Shown: piece after piece, positions 1 through 7,533 of the stretch
How positions within the stretch are numbered: the first letter of the stretch is position 1
How the letters are laid out: every line of letters begins with the position of its first letter
DNA from: Chromohalobacter beijerinckii
GTDB taxonomy: Bacteria > Pseudomonadota > Gammaproteobacteria > Pseudomonadales > Halomonadaceae
Length of the DNA stretch: 64,000 bases
Direction of reading: 5' to 3'
NCBI RefSeq assembly: GCF_023061185.1
Contig: NZ_JAKGAK010000018.1
Coordinates: 1 to 64,000, forward strand
Program-made: the position numbers and the translations under genes
Notes under the pieces: generated by a model
Databases searched by the model: none
Told to the model about the DNA's origin: nothing
What the model saw: the letters and a program-made list of their open reading frames with translations, nothing else

Positions 1-1
1 C

Positions 2-259
2 AGCCGCCACTACACGGGCACGGTAAAGGCCTGTGGCCTCACGCAGGAGTTCACGACGCCATATACACCGGAACAGAACGGGCTCGTGGAGCGCTTCTTC
101 CGCTCCTTGAAGGAGGAGTGCATCTGGCTTCACCGTTTCGAATCGCTGGGCCAAGCCAGGGTCGTGATCAATCGCTGGATCCGGTACTACAACGAAGAGC
201 GGCCACATCAGTCTCTGGACTACGTGGCACCCCGAGCACACCCCGCATTAACGGCGTAG
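2..259 (+). CDS. IS3-family transposase OrfB, C-terminal part (cut by window start)
   Basis: The frame is open from base 2 and ends at a TAG. It encodes the last ~85 residues of an rve-type integrase. Visible marks are a Y-T-P-E-Q-N-G-L-V-E-R-F-F-R-S-L-K-E-E block, which carries the catalytic Glu of the DDE triad, and the family C-terminus Y-Y-N-E-E-R-P-H-Q-S-L. The N-terminal part lies outside the window, so intactness cannot be judged. It is followed at once by the IS right end and a partial duplicate of that end, and it borders the AT-rich modification cassette. The assignment to IS3 is firm; the subgroup is not determined. Confidence 0.9.
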   Translation, partial: SRHYTGTVKACGLTQEFTTPYTPEQNGLVERFFRSLKEECIWLHRFESLGQARVVINRWIRYYNEERPHQSLDYVAPRAHPALTA

Positions 260-354
260 GGTGTGCAGAAACCAGGGGGTCATTACAATGTGGCCCCGAG
301 CACATCCCGCATTACCGGCGTAGGATGTGCAGAAACCAGGGGGTCATTACAATC
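225..354. repeat. Tandem duplication of the IS right end (two ~65-bp copies)
   Basis: Copy 1 (about 225-290) and copy 2 (about 291-354) are nearly identical. Both carry CCCGCATTA, GGCGTAGG, TGTGCAGAAACCAGGGGG and TCATTACAAT, with a few substitutions and a two-base indel near the start. The segment GGGGGTCATTACA reads in reverse as TGTAATGACCCCC, the shape of an IS3-family terminal inverted repeat. The IS end therefore appears twice, once fused to the transposase gene and once alone. Confidence 0.8.
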
Positions 355-410
355 TGGCACCGTGAGCCGGATTATTCAGCCTTCGGCGTCAAGGTACGGC
401 AACGCATAAA

Positions 411-1892
411 TCAATGCTGGTAAATGTCAGCTATTGTTTTCAAAACAAAATCAGGGAATATTGGAGAGGAATCTAGTGATTCTCTAGATGTTTCACCAGT
501 TAGCACTAACAGGCCACGACATCCTATATTTCTGGCCAACAACATGTCAGTATGCAGCCTGTCTCCTACAATAAGACTATTAGAAGCCTCTATAGAGTTA
601 ATCATGTCCGGGCTTGGTTTTCCAAAAGTCTTTACAGGACATTTTTTTGTAGTGGTTTTAATCATGTCAACCAAGGAACCGATATCAGGAATCGGTCCAT
701 GCTCGGAAGGGCAAAAAGCATCACAGTGTGTAGCTAAATAGTCGACGTCAGAATTGATGTATTTGCATGCCTGGACCAATTTTGCATAGGTTAATTCAGT
801 GTCATAACCTACTATTACATATTCTGGGCTATCTGTGTCCACGTTGAAATCATGCTCTCTGAAAGTATTGACTAAGCTTTCCGTCCCTAGGACGTAAATC
901 TTAGTTACTTTGTTTTTTTTTAGGAATTCAATAACTCCGTCAGTTGACAGGATGATTTCCTGTTCGGAAGCGTCTACCCCCAGTTCTTTTAAGCGATCAA
1001 CATAGTCAGATTTGTTTTTGGATGAGTTGTTGGATAGATAGTATATTTTTTTGCCTTTTTCCTTTAGCGCTAGAATCGCTTCGGACGCGCCCGATATAGG
1101 GTTGCTGCCAACATAAATTGTGCCATCCAAGTCGAAATAGACATTTTTAATATCTTTGATTTTGTCGTCGAAATTTGAAAAAAGTCTATCTGCTAGAGCC
1201 AAGTCGTTGTAATTGTCAATTTCGACCCATCTATCGCCGGCGATATCAATAGGGTGGAATTCCAACGCACTCTGGTTGAGAAGCGACTGTAATGCGACTT
1301 CAGTCCAGTCCTTAAGATTTTTTTGCTCTTCGATGATATGGCTTATTTTTTTAAAAAATACACTGCTGGCTTCGGCAGAAAACTTATAAAAATCAATGGA
1401 GCACCCATGGGATTTTTCTTGGCCTATGGCTTTAGAAATATCATTTATTTGGCCACATGCCGACAAGCTGACTTTCATAGACTCCTCGTTATACAGCGAG
1501 GAATCTATGGCAATGGCGTTTGCGCTATTGAAATTAGCTAGCTTGCTTACAATGCATTTATCAATGCAGAGGTCGGCGTTATTTAAAATAAAACTTTTTC
1601 CAGCCGCATATTTTTTGGCCAAATATAAAGAGTACATATTGTTTGTTTCTTCATAGTGGGAATTTTCTATGAAGTTGATGGTTAGGCCTTTTATATGCTT
1701 GCAATACTCCTTTATGGCTTTCCCCTCGTAACCAATTATTATTAGTATTTCCTTGATACCAGCTTCCTGGTAGGCATCTAGCTGATACTCAAGTAACGGC
1801 TTACCAGCGCTTTTTACTAAGCATTTGGGTTTTTCATTTGTCATTGGCCGTAAGCGCGAACCAATACCAGCAGCAAGGATTATTCCGATCAT
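411..1892 (-). CDS. Bifunctional nucleotidyltransferase - HAD phosphatase fusion
   Basis: The protein has 493 residues. Residues 1-~240 are a sugar/choline-phosphate-type nucleotidyltransferase, with LAAGIGSRLRP and EKPK at residues 6-23 and N-N-A-D further on. Residues ~250-493 are a NagD/4-nitrophenylphosphatase-like HAD hydrolase: F-D-L-D-G-T (Asp254, Asp256), S-N-N, G-K-P-S-P (Lys425) and V-G-D-R-x-x-T-D (Asp444, Asp449). I chose the ATG at 1892 because AGGGGA lies 5 bases upstream and the fold starts there. An ATG at 1925 overlapping the upstream stop would add 11 residues. It is the last gene of the AT-rich cassette behind fliC. The likely role is NTP-dependent activation of a small phosphorylated substrate plus a phosphatase step. 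The substrate (choline-, glycerol- or sugar-like) is unknown. Confidence 0.8.
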   Translation of the reverse strand: MIGIILAAGIGSRLRPMTNEKPKCLVKSAGKPLLEYQLDAYQEAGIKEILIIIGYEGKAIKEYCKHIKGLTINFIENSHYEETNNMYSLYLAKKYAAGKSFILNNADLCIDKCIVSKLANFNSANAIAIDSSLYNEESMKVSLSACGQINDISKAIGQEKSHGCSIDFYKFSAEASSVFFKKISHIIEEQKNLKDWTEVALQSLLNQSALEFHPIDIAGDRWVEIDNYNDLALADRLFSNFDDKIKDIKNVYFDLDGTIYVGSNPISGASEAILALKEKGKKIYYLSNNSSKNKSDYVDRLKELGVDASEQEIILSTDGVIEFLKKNKVTKIYVLGTESLVNTFREHDFNVDTDSPEYVIVGYDTELTYAKLVQACKYINSDVDYLATHCDAFCPSEHGPIPDIGSLVDMIKTTTKKCPVKTFGKPSPDMINSIEASNSLIVGDRLHTDMLLARNIGCRGLLVLTGETSRESLDSSPIFPDFVLKTIADIYQH

Positions 1893-1921
1893 GTCTTTCC
1901 CCTGATAACTCGATGTCAAAC

Positions 1922-3112
1922 TCATTTGTCATGTAAGGCGGCATTAAGATGAGTCGTGACCTGGTTGAGCAATTCATCGTTCGGCAAATGCTGCTGAGAA
2001 TGCTCGGTCGTGGCCAGAGCTTTCCTCAAGTTACCTTTTTCCCAGTGAGAAAAAACGCGTGAATAAGCATAGCACTGGGTGAGCAATGAAAAACCGCATA
2101 GGTTTTTTGCTGCGATGACGGTATCGAAGTAAGGATCTGGCGTTTTCCAGTCTCCATAAATGACTTCTAACCAAGCTTCCGGGTTAACCAAAGACCATAT
2201 GGGTTGGCCTGTTGGTGACTCATCTTTGTATAGTTCTATGTCAATGTATTTTGTGTTACGACTCCATTCGTAAGGAATGTTGCTCATCCAGAAGCCTGTG
2301 AAAGTATCACCAGTTTTGGGGTCGACGACGAATCCCGAGAGATCTAGCGATACTTTTTTTACAGGATGGAAGAAAGCCCTTGGATTAATAAGGTTGTTTA
2401 TCTCAAGCGGCACCCAGCCATTGCGTTCCAAGCACTGACAAGCATTTTCCATTTCGGATTGAGGTAGACCAAAGTCCAAGTCCTTATCGAAAGGCAGCAG
2501 CTCTCCATCACGTACTAAGCCTAGCAGGGTCCCATACGAAGCAAAGGCATGAACACCAGATTTTGCTAGAAGAGACAAGGTGTCCCAGAGTAGCTCTTCC
2601 GTGCTTTGTTTTCCAAAGTCTGTTCTTAGTCTATGCTCTTTCTTTTTTGTGGGGTAATTTAGCCTCAGCCGCAAGGCTTCTTTGTATGAATCTACAGCTT
2701 TAGGTAGCTCTCCAATTCTTTGGTTGATGCTTCCATAAGCGACATGAACCGCTGGGCTGTTAGGTGCTATTTCTAACGTTTCCTTGAGTGTTGATAAACT
2801 CTTTTCAAGGTCGTTGTTTTTCATGTAAGCTTGCCCTAGTTCAACTAGAGCAGATGCCATTTTTGGGCTTAAATATACTGCCTTTTCAAGGTTTTCTATC
2901 CCTTCCTTTAATAGTTTTCCTTTGACTTGGAGCTTTCCAATTTCCAAGTAAGGAGTTGGGTTGCTAGGGCTTAAACCAATAGCTTGCTTGTAGACTTGAA
3001 TGGCAGTCTCAGGCTGATTTTCTTTGCTTAGGGTGCGGGCTCGGTTTAAGTATGAATTAATCGCACCTGTTTCCTTGTTAGCTTTCCGCTGAGATGCTTT
3101 TTTCTTAGACAT
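1922..3112 (-). CDS. TPR protein with LicD-like phosphotransferase domain
   Basis: The protein has 396 residues. After a Lys-rich N-terminus, residues ~20-150 hold about four TPR repeats (the A-Y-x-x-x-x-x-L-E-K-S-L pattern recurs). A LicD/fukutin-type nucleotidyltransferase-fold domain follows. Its signature is Y-G-T-L-L-G-L-V-R-D-G at about 193-203, then F-D-K-D-L-D-F-G, giving Asp209, Asp211 and Asp213 as probable metal ligands. LicD proteins move phosphocholine or related phospho-groups from a CDP-activated donor onto glycans. The ATG at 3112 has AGGGAG upstream and overlaps the preceding stop by 8 bp; an ATG at 3130 is an alternative. The TPR part may hold the acceptor protein. Translational coupling to both neighbours suggests one pathway. 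Confidence 0.75.
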   Translation of the reverse strand: MSKKKASQRKANKETGAINSYLNRARTLSKENQPETAIQVYKQAIGLSPSNPTPYLEIGKLQVKGKLLKEGIENLEKAVYLSPKMASALVELGQAYMKNNDLEKSLSTLKETLEIAPNSPAVHVAYGSINQRIGELPKAVDSYKEALRLRLNYPTKKKEHRLRTDFGKQSTEELLWDTLSLLAKSGVHAFASYGTLLGLVRDGELLPFDKDLDFGLPQSEMENACQCLERNGWVPLEINNLINPRAFFHPVKKVSLDLSGFVVDPKTGDTFTGFWMSNIPYEWSRNTKYIDIELYKDESPTGQPIWSLVNPEAWLEVIYGDWKTPDPYFDTVIAAKNLCGFSLLTQCYAYSRVFSHWEKGNLRKALATTEHSQQHLPNDELLNQVTTHLNAALHDK

Positions 3113-4064
3113 TTTTTTGAACTCCCTCATGTAGCATGCTTAGTTCCTTGCTAAACTCACTCCCCCAAGGTGGTGGTGTGTATTCAGAAGTAAAGACAAA
3201 AGCACCTTCTTCTTCGTCAAATTGGCTAATATATCCTCGCGATAAAAGATAGCTTTTTGCTCTTTCGGAAGAACCTTCCTCTAATACTTGATATGTTAGG
3301 TCATGTATATCAAAGACGGTATCCAAAAGGAAAGCGATTTTTTCTCTTTCATTGGATGTTAAGTGCTTTGATCTTTCTGCATCAGGTACAAAAATAGCAT
3401 CATAGGTGACCGTTCTTGTACTTTGATCCTTTTCAAGGGGCTTCTCTGAGACCATATGTGTTGCTTTTTGAGTTCCAGAAAAGCAATGAAAGCGTAAACC
3501 AAAGCTAGCCATGAGCTCATTAGCGCGAGTCCAGCTCGTTTGCCCATCATGTGTAAAAGTAAAAGGAATTTGTATATTACACAACAAGGTTTTTTTTAGT
3601 TTTTCCTTACCATGAGTGATAATTATTTCAATATCATTATAACAATCCAATGACACCCAATCGAAGCTTTCCACCCCAGTGATACTATCCAGCGCTATGG
3701 TATTTACGGGTAGTTCGCTGAGCTTTGTGATTTTATGGGCAAGAGAGGCAGGTAGGTCGCTATTAAGAACTGGTGGAAGAGTGCCGCTTAGCGTCGAGTC
3801 CAAGCATGCGAATAAAGTGCTAGGAGTGCCATCCCCGAGCGTGGTGTTTGGAAACACCTGCAGTCCATCAATATCCGAAAATTGACTTTTTCCATGAAGC
3901 GTGCTTGCCGTGTCTAGTACTATAAGCTCAAGAGCACCAAACTCCATGATCTGCATGAAATTCTTATAGCAAGGTAAGTTTCCGCCATTGTCAATTGCAA
4001 TGATCTTGCCTTCAAGCCTCCACCCAAATTGGGTGTTGTTAACACCTGCATTCGGATTGGGCAT
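3105..4064 (-). CDS. FkbM-like protein of the modification cassette
   Basis: The protein has 319 residues from the ATG at 4064, which has GGAG six bases upstream. In-frame starts at 4076 and a TTG at 4142 also exist. The central stretch (F-D-W-V-S-L-D-C-Y-N-D-I-E, followed ~30 residues on by T-W-T-like and E-L-M-A-S-F-G-L-R-F-H-C-F) recalls the C-terminal half of FkbM-type methyltransferases. I cannot see a clean SAM-binding glycine motif at the N-terminus, so it may be divergent or non-enzymatic. It is the first gene of the AT-rich cassette, just after the flagellin terminator, and its stop overlaps the next start. A role in modifying flagellin or another surface structure is inferred from position only. 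Confidence 0.5.
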   Translation of the reverse strand: MPNPNAGVNNTQFGWRLEGKIIAIDNGGNLPCYKNFMQIMEFGALELIVLDTASTLHGKSQFSDIDGLQVFPNTTLGDGTPSTLFACLDSTLSGTLPPVLNSDLPASLAHKITKLSELPVNTIALDSITGVESFDWVSLDCYNDIEIIITHGKEKLKKTLLCNIQIPFTFTHDGQTSWTRANELMASFGLRFHCFSGTQKATHMVSEKPLEKDQSTRTVTYDAIFVPDAERSKHLTSNEREKIAFLLDTVFDIHDLTYQVLEEGSSERAKSYLLSRGYISQFDEEEGAFVFTSEYTPPPWGSEFSKELSMLHEGVQKNV

Positions 4065-4156
4065 GTGCTTCTCCATAATATTAGCTTTAACTGTGGATGC
4101 TAATTGCAATACTGGTTTGTGTTCTAGGCTATCGGCTCGCAAGAGAATCTCTTACG

Positions 4157-4185
4157 AAAAAAAGGCCCCCTTTTGGGAGCCTTTT
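4157..4185 (-). terminator. Rho-independent terminator of fliC
   Basis: On the minus strand AAAAGGCTCCC, loop AAAA, GGGGGCCTTTT is followed by further T residues. It lies ~50 bp after the fliC stop and separates the flagellin transcript from the modification cassette. Confidence 0.9.
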
Positions 4186-4232
4186 CGATGGACGGGATGC
4201 CCATTAGGCAGCCCTCATCATCTAACCAACTA

Positions 4233-5324
4233 TTAACCCAGCAGTGACAGGGCGTTCTGCGGTAGCTGGTTGGCCTGAGACAAGACAGACGTACCGGCCT
4301 GCTGCAGAATCTGGTTACGCGTCATGTTGGAGACTTCATCCGCATAGTCGGCATCTTCAATGCGCGAGCGTGCGGAAGAGAGGTTGGTCTCGGTCGTGCT
4401 CAGGTTGGTGATGGCCGAGTCAAAGCGGTTTTGCATGGCACCCAGCTCGGAGCGCTGGCTATCAACATCACTGATTGCGCTATCGAGTGCACCTAGAGGG
4501 CTGCTTGTCTTAGACCCGTTGCCCTGCAATTCGCTCTCAGCAGTGACTGTCATGCTGGTAATTTCGCCATCATCGTTGGTTTCGGTTGTGACCGAGGCTG
4601 CGTAAGTGGCATCAGTTGAACCAGTCCCTTCGATGAAGAAACTACCATTTTCATCAACGCTGAGGGAGGCGCTGGAATAACCGGAGGGCAGGCCGTCAAA
4701 GGTAGCAGAGCTGATTGCTGTACTACTCCCTGAAGCCAACTCTGCCCCAAGAGCGGTGGTGATGCCGCTTGCAGCGCTACTGAGGCTGCCGCTATAACCA
4801 TTGACATTGAAGTCACCGAGATCCAGTTGCTCAGCGTTGACTTCCTTAAGGTTCATGGTGATAGTCTGGCCATCCTCGGAACCGACCTGAATGTCCATTT
4901 CCTGATTTTTGGCGAGAACATCAACGCCGTTGAAGCTGGTTTCTTCGGAGATACGGTCGATCTCGCCCAGGCGCGCGTCGATCTCGTCCTGGATGGAGTT
5001 CAAATCTTCCTGGCTGTTGGTGCCGTTTTCGGCCTGAACCGTCAGCTCACGCACACGCTGCAGGTTGTCGTTGACCTGGTTCAGTGCGCCTTCGGTGGTC
5101 TGGGCGACAGAGATGCCGTCGTTGGCGTTGCTCTGTGCCTGGCTGAGGCCGTTGATCTGGCTGCTCATGCGGTTGGCGATGGCCTGGCCGGCGGCATCGT
5201 CAGCGGCGCTATTGATCTTCAACCCCGAGGACAGACGCTCCATGGATGTGGAGAGAGCGCTCTGTGACTGGCTCAGGTTCTGCTGGCCGATCATGGCCGT
5301 GATGTTCGTATTGATCACTGACAT
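4233..5324 (-). CDS. fliC: Flagellin
   Basis: The protein has 363 residues. The conserved N-terminal D0/D1 region opens M-S-V-I-N-T-N-I-T-A-M, with S-S-G-L-K-I-N-S-A-A-D-D-A-A-G-Q-A-I-A further on. The C-terminal D1/D0 region (N-R-F-D-S-A-I-T-N-L, then R-S-R-I-E-D-A-D-Y-A) ends in Q-N-A-L-S-L-L-G. The central region is short, Ser/Thr-rich and variable, so it is exposed on the filament and a possible acceptor for modification. The start at 5324 has AGGAAGGAAC upstream and matches the family; a longer frame to 5390 is not supported. It is driven by the sigma-28 promoter at 5415-5441. It is exported through the flagellar gate and polymerises into the filament. Confidence 0.97.
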   Translation of the reverse strand: MSVINTNITAMIGQQNLSQSQSALSTSMERLSSGLKINSAADDAAGQAIANRMSSQINGLSQAQSNANDGISVAQTTEGALNQVNDNLQRVRELTVQAENGTNSQEDLNSIQDEIDARLGEIDRISEETSFNGVDVLAKNQEMDIQVGSEDGQTITMNLKEVNAEQLDLGDFNVNGYSGSLSSAASGITTALGAELASGSSTAISSATFDGLPSGYSSASLSVDENGSFFIEGTGSTDATYAASVTTETNDDGEITSMTVTAESELQGNGSKTSSPLGALDSAISDVDSQRSELGAMQNRFDSAITNLSTTETNLSSARSRIEDADYADEVSNMTRNQILQQAGTSVLSQANQLPQNALSLLG

Positions 5325-5414
5325 GTGATGTTCCTTCCTCTCTGTTGGGCTCCATTGGCCTGCCGTCGGTAATTCCGGGGCTTGCCACAACGGCGCCGTT
5401 GGCCGTTACCTCAT

Positions 5415-5441
5415 TTATCGGCGCAGGGGGAATTTGCTTTA
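5415..5441 (-). promoter_or_regulatory. Sigma-28 (FliA) promoter of fliC
   Basis: The minus strand reads TAAAGCAA, 11 bases, GCCGATAA. The -10 box is perfect, the -35 box is near-consensus and the spacing is exact. It ends ~90 bp before the flagellin ATG. Confidence 0.93.
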
Positions 5442-5533
5442 GGGGTGAATTGCAAATTTTTTCAGGGGCCGTGGCTGGGTATACTTAGCGCCTCTTCATT
5501 CACCCGGTCATTCACCCGGAGCTTGCGCCCGTC

Positions 5534-5767
5534 ATGCCCTCGCTGGATATCATGCTCGACCTTTCACTTGAGACGTGTCGCTACCATTACGAAGGCGCCA
5601 TGCAAACCGTGATCGCCACCAGCGTGGATGGGCGTCGGGTGAGCTTTCCCGCCACGGCACTGCGCCGCATCGTTACGCCGGATGGCGCGCACGGCGTGTT
5701 TCGATTGACGTTCAGTGAGGAGGGCAAGTTCATGTCGATGGTGGCGGTAAGGCGTTGGGAGGCGTGA
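5534..5767 (+). CDS. DUF2835 family protein
   Basis: A small protein of 77 residues. It begins M-P-S-L-D-I-M-L-D-L-S and contains the family core G-R-R-V-S-F-P-A-T-A-L-R-R-I-V-T and G-V-F-R-L-T-F. This matches my recollection of the DUF2835 family, which is common in gammaproteobacteria and has no known function. It is the only complete plus-strand gene between fliC and the IS element, and it is convergent with the Rpn-family gene. An in-frame ATG at 5552 would shorten it by six residues. Confidence 0.8.
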   Translation: MPSLDIMLDLSLETCRYHYEGAMQTVIATSVDGRRVSFPATALRRIVTPDGAHGVFRLTFSEEGKFMSMVAVRRWEA

Positions 5768-5816
5768 TCTTCTAACTACCGCGGCTATACCTCAACACGG
5801 CTATGCCTCAAAACAC

Positions 5817-5842
5817 GGAAAGCAACCCGAAGGCTGCTTTCC
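5817..5842. terminator. Bidirectional terminator-like hairpin
   Basis: GGAAAGCAACC, loop CGAA, GGCTGCTTTCC gives an 11-bp stem with one wobble and a stable tetraloop. It lies between two convergent genes. The T-runs are weak on both sides, slightly better on the minus strand (GTGTTTTG). Confidence 0.6.
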
Positions 5843-5894
5843 GCTTCAGAACGCCGTGTCACGATGTTTGGAGAGCGACGCGCCGCTGGTCGGG

Positions 5895-6839
5895 TCAATG
5901 CTTCAGTTCGGCTCGCAGTTCACGAACCTGGGCAATATCCAGATCCGCGGCCTTGGCAATGGCATCATCGGTCAGTTGTGTATCCCGAATCAGATTGCGA
6001 GCCGTCTCCAGTCGGCCTTCCTGGCGGCCTTCCTGACGGCCTTGCTGAAGACCTTGCTGTTTCCACTGTTCGGGCCATTTCTTCGCACGTTCGGCTAGCA
6101 TGTTGTGCACCTCGCTTAAGTCATCGAGCGCCTGCCACTCGATCTCTTCGTCTTCAGGTACCCAGCTGGGTAGCAGCACGCGCCGGATCCAGATGACAAA
6201 GTGCCGGCGTAGCTGGGTCTGTTCCGGCGCCTGGAGCCATTGTACCAGCAATCCGATCAGGTCGATGGCATCCTGCTGGCTCCTGTGATGTTCCAGCCGA
6301 AAGATGGCCGAGACGACATTCCGGGTTTCTTCCGACCACTGCTCATTGGCAACGATTGCCCCTTCGTCCAGCAACAGATAAGGGAGAGTCGGCCGGTAAT
6401 GTTCCAGGCCGCCGGGTACGGGTTGGACCAGTTCGGCGACGTCGAGCGCCGCGTTCCAGCGCCTTTCACCATTATAGAGCACGATGGGCAGCACCGGCGG
6501 TAGTTTGCCTTGCCGGGTCAGCTTGTTCTGCTTGACCAGGTCCTGATAGAGCAACCCGACATAGGTCATTATGCGTAGCGACATGAACGGATCGACGGTG
6601 CTCTGGAACTCGATCAGCAGATAGACGTAGAGCCACTCGTCGCCAAAGCGAACGCGCCAGATCACATCGTCCTCGCGGTCACGGAGGTCGTCGGTGACGA
6701 AGGTGCTGCTGACTTTCTCCAGCGAGTCGAAATCCAGGCGTTCGACCCACTCCTCTTTGACGAAGCCCGTCAGAAGGTCGTGGACGGTTCTCGGCTCGCT
6801 GAACAGGAGCTTGTAGCTTCTATCGTGTTGGTTGTTCAT
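5895..6839 (-). CDS. Rpn-family recombination-promoting nuclease / putative transposase
   Basis: The protein has 314 residues. It begins H-D-R-S-Y-K-L-L-F-S-E-P, and the PD-(D/E)XK core is recognisable as D-V-I-W-R-V-R followed by Y-V-Y-L-L-I-E-F-Q-S. This family is annotated as PD-(D/E)XK transposase/Rpn; E. coli RpnA-type members are DNA endonucleases that raise RecA-independent recombination. The C-terminus carries the usual Q-Q-G-L-Q-Q-G-R-Q-E-G-R low-complexity tract. The ATG at 6839 has GAGG six bases upstream; a longer frame reaches 6875. It lies alone on its strand in a region rich in mobile DNA. Its own mobility is doubtful, as most such genes are solitary. Confidence 0.85.
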   Translation of the reverse strand: MNNQHDRSYKLLFSEPRTVHDLLTGFVKEEWVERLDFDSLEKVSSTFVTDDLRDREDDVIWRVRFGDEWLYVYLLIEFQSTVDPFMSLRIMTYVGLLYQDLVKQNKLTRQGKLPPVLPIVLYNGERRWNAALDVAELVQPVPGGLEHYRPTLPYLLLDEGAIVANEQWSEETRNVVSAIFRLEHHRSQQDAIDLIGLLVQWLQAPEQTQLRRHFVIWIRRVLLPSWVPEDEEIEWQALDDLSEVHNMLAERAKKWPEQWKQQGLQQGRQEGRQEGRLETARNLIRDTQLTDDAIAKAADLDIAQVRELRAELKH

Positions 6840-6930
6840 GGCAATCCTCTTTCTCCTCTGGGCGTAGCGTACCATGGCAGGGCATGTGCCTTGCCCAAGG
6901 TCACCGCCGACGTTTTTCTCTCCCTAAAGG

Positions 6931-6957
6931 TAAAGTTTTATTAGCCTTTGCCGACAT
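6931..6957 (+). promoter_or_regulatory. Orphan sigma-28 (FliA) promoter facing the IS element
   Basis: TAAAGTTT (perfect -35) is followed by 11 bases and GCCGACAT (six of eight bases of the -10 consensus). It points rightward. The DNA just after it holds GAGG (6993-6996) and an ATG at 7001 encoding M-A-L-R-R before the IS left end. The next real genes are beyond the IS, so it was probably the promoter of the envelope operon now starting near 8611. Confidence 0.75.
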
Positions 6958-7046
6958 TTATAGGGGCGGTGCGTTACGCCGCCGCTCGATGCGAGGCCGC
7001 ATGGCTTTGCGTCGCGATGAAATAAATGACCAGAATGCGCGGCATG

Positions 7047-7066
7047 CCCCGTACTTTTAGTGCGGG
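7047..7066. repeat. IS left-end hairpin
   Basis: CCCCGTAC TTTTA GTGCGGGG has an 8-bp stem with one mismatch. It matches the right-end hairpin in form and is a probable TnpA recognition structure. Confidence 0.7.
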
Positions 7067-7078
7067 GAAGGATAGCGC

Positions 7079-7095
7079 GGGCCGCAAAGCGGCCC
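7079..7095. terminator. Hairpin directly after tnpA
   Basis: GGGCCGC AAA GCGGCCC is a perfect 7-bp stem touching the tnpA stop codon. There is no T-run, so it may be a weak terminator or an insulating structure within the IS left end. Confidence 0.5.
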
Positions 7096-7512
7096 TCAAT
7101 GCGGGCAGTTCTGCTGCTCGATATATTGGCGGACCACCGAGATCGGGGCACCGCCAACACTCCCGGCGAAGTAGCTCGGGCTCCACAGGGCATTCTTCTG
7201 GTACGCCGGTTTCACTAGCTCAGGGTGCATCAGCTTGAGTCTTCGGCTAGATACCCCTTTCAAGCTGTTTACTAAGCGAGACAACGCCACCTTGGGTGGG
7301 TAATTCACCAGCAGGTGGACGTGATCATCTTCACCGTTGAACTCCACCAGTTCCGCCTCGAAGTCGGTACATACGCGGCGGAACAGCCCCTCAAGGGATT
7401 CAAGATGCTCGGCACCAAAGAGCCTGCCCCTATACTTGGTAACAAAGACCAAGTGTGCGTGGAGCATGAAAACGCAGTGTCTGCCGGTTCTGTAGGGTTG
7501 TTGGTTATCCAT
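7096..7512 (-). CDS. tnpA: IS200/IS605 transposase TnpA (Y1 HUH)
   Basis: The protein has 138 residues, a normal length for the family. It contains H-L-V-F-V-T-K-Y-R, the HUH motif D-D-H-V-H-L-L (His64, His66) and the catalytic tyrosine in V-V-R-Q-Y-I-E-Q-Q (Tyr130). It cuts and joins single-stranded DNA at the IS ends, so the element looks able to move. The start at 7512 gives the standard N-terminus; an upstream frame to 7578 overlaps tnpB and is unlikely. It is divergent from tnpB. Confidence 0.93.
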   Translation of the reverse strand: MDNQQPYRTGRHCVFMLHAHLVFVTKYRGRLFGAEHLESLEGLFRRVCTDFEAELVEFNGEDDHVHLLVNYPPKVALSRLVNSLKGVSSRRLKLMHPELVKPAYQKNALWSPSYFAGSVGGAPISVVRQYIEQQNCPH

Positions 7513-7533
7513 AGACCAAGTATATTCTAGGTC

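Noticed and set aside
118-423. A plus-strand frame across the IS end
   Set aside because: It is out of frame with the transposase and runs through the duplicated repeat. Its codon use and protein make no sense.
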